Shown: positions 63,838 through 64,000 of the stretch, piece by piece
Layout: each line of letters starts with the position of its first letter
How positions within the stretch are numbered: position 1 is the stretch's first letter
Source: an uncultured Roseburia sp.
GTDB taxonomy: Bacteria; Bacillota; Clostridia; Lachnospirales; Lachnospiraceae
NCBI GenBank assembly: GCA_900542495.1
Contig: UQNW01000003.1
Span: 139,921 to 203,920 of the forward strand
Reading direction: 5' to 3'
DNA length: 64,000 nt
Translations under genes and position numbers: made by a program
Notes under the pieces: model-generated
What the model was told of the DNA's origin: nothing
The model's input: only the letters and a program-made list of their open reading frames with translations
Databases searched by the model: none

Positions 63838-64000
63838 ACCGGAGATTAACTGGGTAATGCAGGCAGATTTTATGGCTACGTTATAGGTAGTCAAGGGCAG
63901 ATATAGGAGACCGTTCACAAGTCAATATTATTGGTTATTATAAAGAAAATCGTACAAACGAAATATGATGTTCCTGTTCGCAAAACTCACAAAGGAAATC
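63838..64000 (+). repeat. Fold-back repeat element, copy 2 (cut by window edge)
   Basis: Starting at CCGGAGATTAAC, this copy follows copy 1 closely: GCAGGCAGATTTT near 63859-63872, GGGCAGATATAGGAG, CCGTTCACAAGTCAA and the left core arm plus loop to the last base. The right half must lie beyond 64000. Its first 33 bases nearly match the reverse complement of the end of the element at 26333, including CCGGAGAT and AATGCAGGCAGATTTT. Confidence 0.85.

Overview
The window looks like chromosomal DNA of a low-GC, flagellated Firmicute of the family Lachnospiraceae (Roseburia or a close relative is my best guess). The reasons are AT-rich intergenic DNA, canonical sigma-A promoters and AAGGAGG-type ribosome sites, an mbl-flhO-flhP-type flagellar rod operon, a DUF1002 protein, dipicolinate synthase genes without other sporulation genes nearby, and a low-GC-type cdaA-cdaR-glmM operon. 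The left edge cuts a methyltransferase gene and the right edge cuts a repeat element. I see no tRNA, rRNA, CRISPR array, prophage or IS transposase.

Layout. 1-14056 (minus strand): a surface-polysaccharide cluster with glycosyltransferases, a Wzx-like flippase, the full dTDP-L-rhamnose pathway (rfbD, B, A, C), an ABC polysaccharide exporter (permease plus ATPase with a C-terminal sugar-binding domain) and a three-domain glycosyltransferase. 14105-19627: HPr, glmM, cdaR, cdaA and two membrane proteins, driven from a promoter at 19776. 19921-21051: yvyF-like flagellar gene and comF. 21145-24240 (plus): a three-gene ABC importer of the tryptophan/tyrosine type. 24502-25859: a TetR regulator and an SDR enzyme with tandem operators. 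26334-34548: a secreted DUF1002 protein, a lipase-like hydrolase, a soluble chemoreceptor-like coiled coil, recJ, truA and recD2. 34769-37982: flagellar rod genes behind mbl. 38472-46147: uvrA, uvrB (LexA box upstream) and secA. 46524-49073: Uma2 nuclease, TSCPD protein and dipicolinate synthase B and A. 49219-49755: a strong candidate noncoding RNA. 49797-63835: L,D-transpeptidase, aspartokinase, LysM protein, LrgAB, a Rieske oxidoreductase, a DegV/FakB protein with FabT-like operators, a membrane-anchored SF2 helicase, a Cys-cluster protein, a methyltransferase and a MATE pump.

The two most unusual signals are not protein-coding. First, a family of long fold-back elements (24241, 26333, 47556, 63838) lies in sense orientation just behind stop codons of unrelated genes. 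Two of them share about 33 bp at the gene-proximal end and a third shares its inner part. Three share a core hairpin with compensatory base changes. Second, a roughly 500-nt region has a consensus promoter, three 55-bp tandem repeats that each fold into the same small hairpin, and an intrinsic terminator, but no reading frame.
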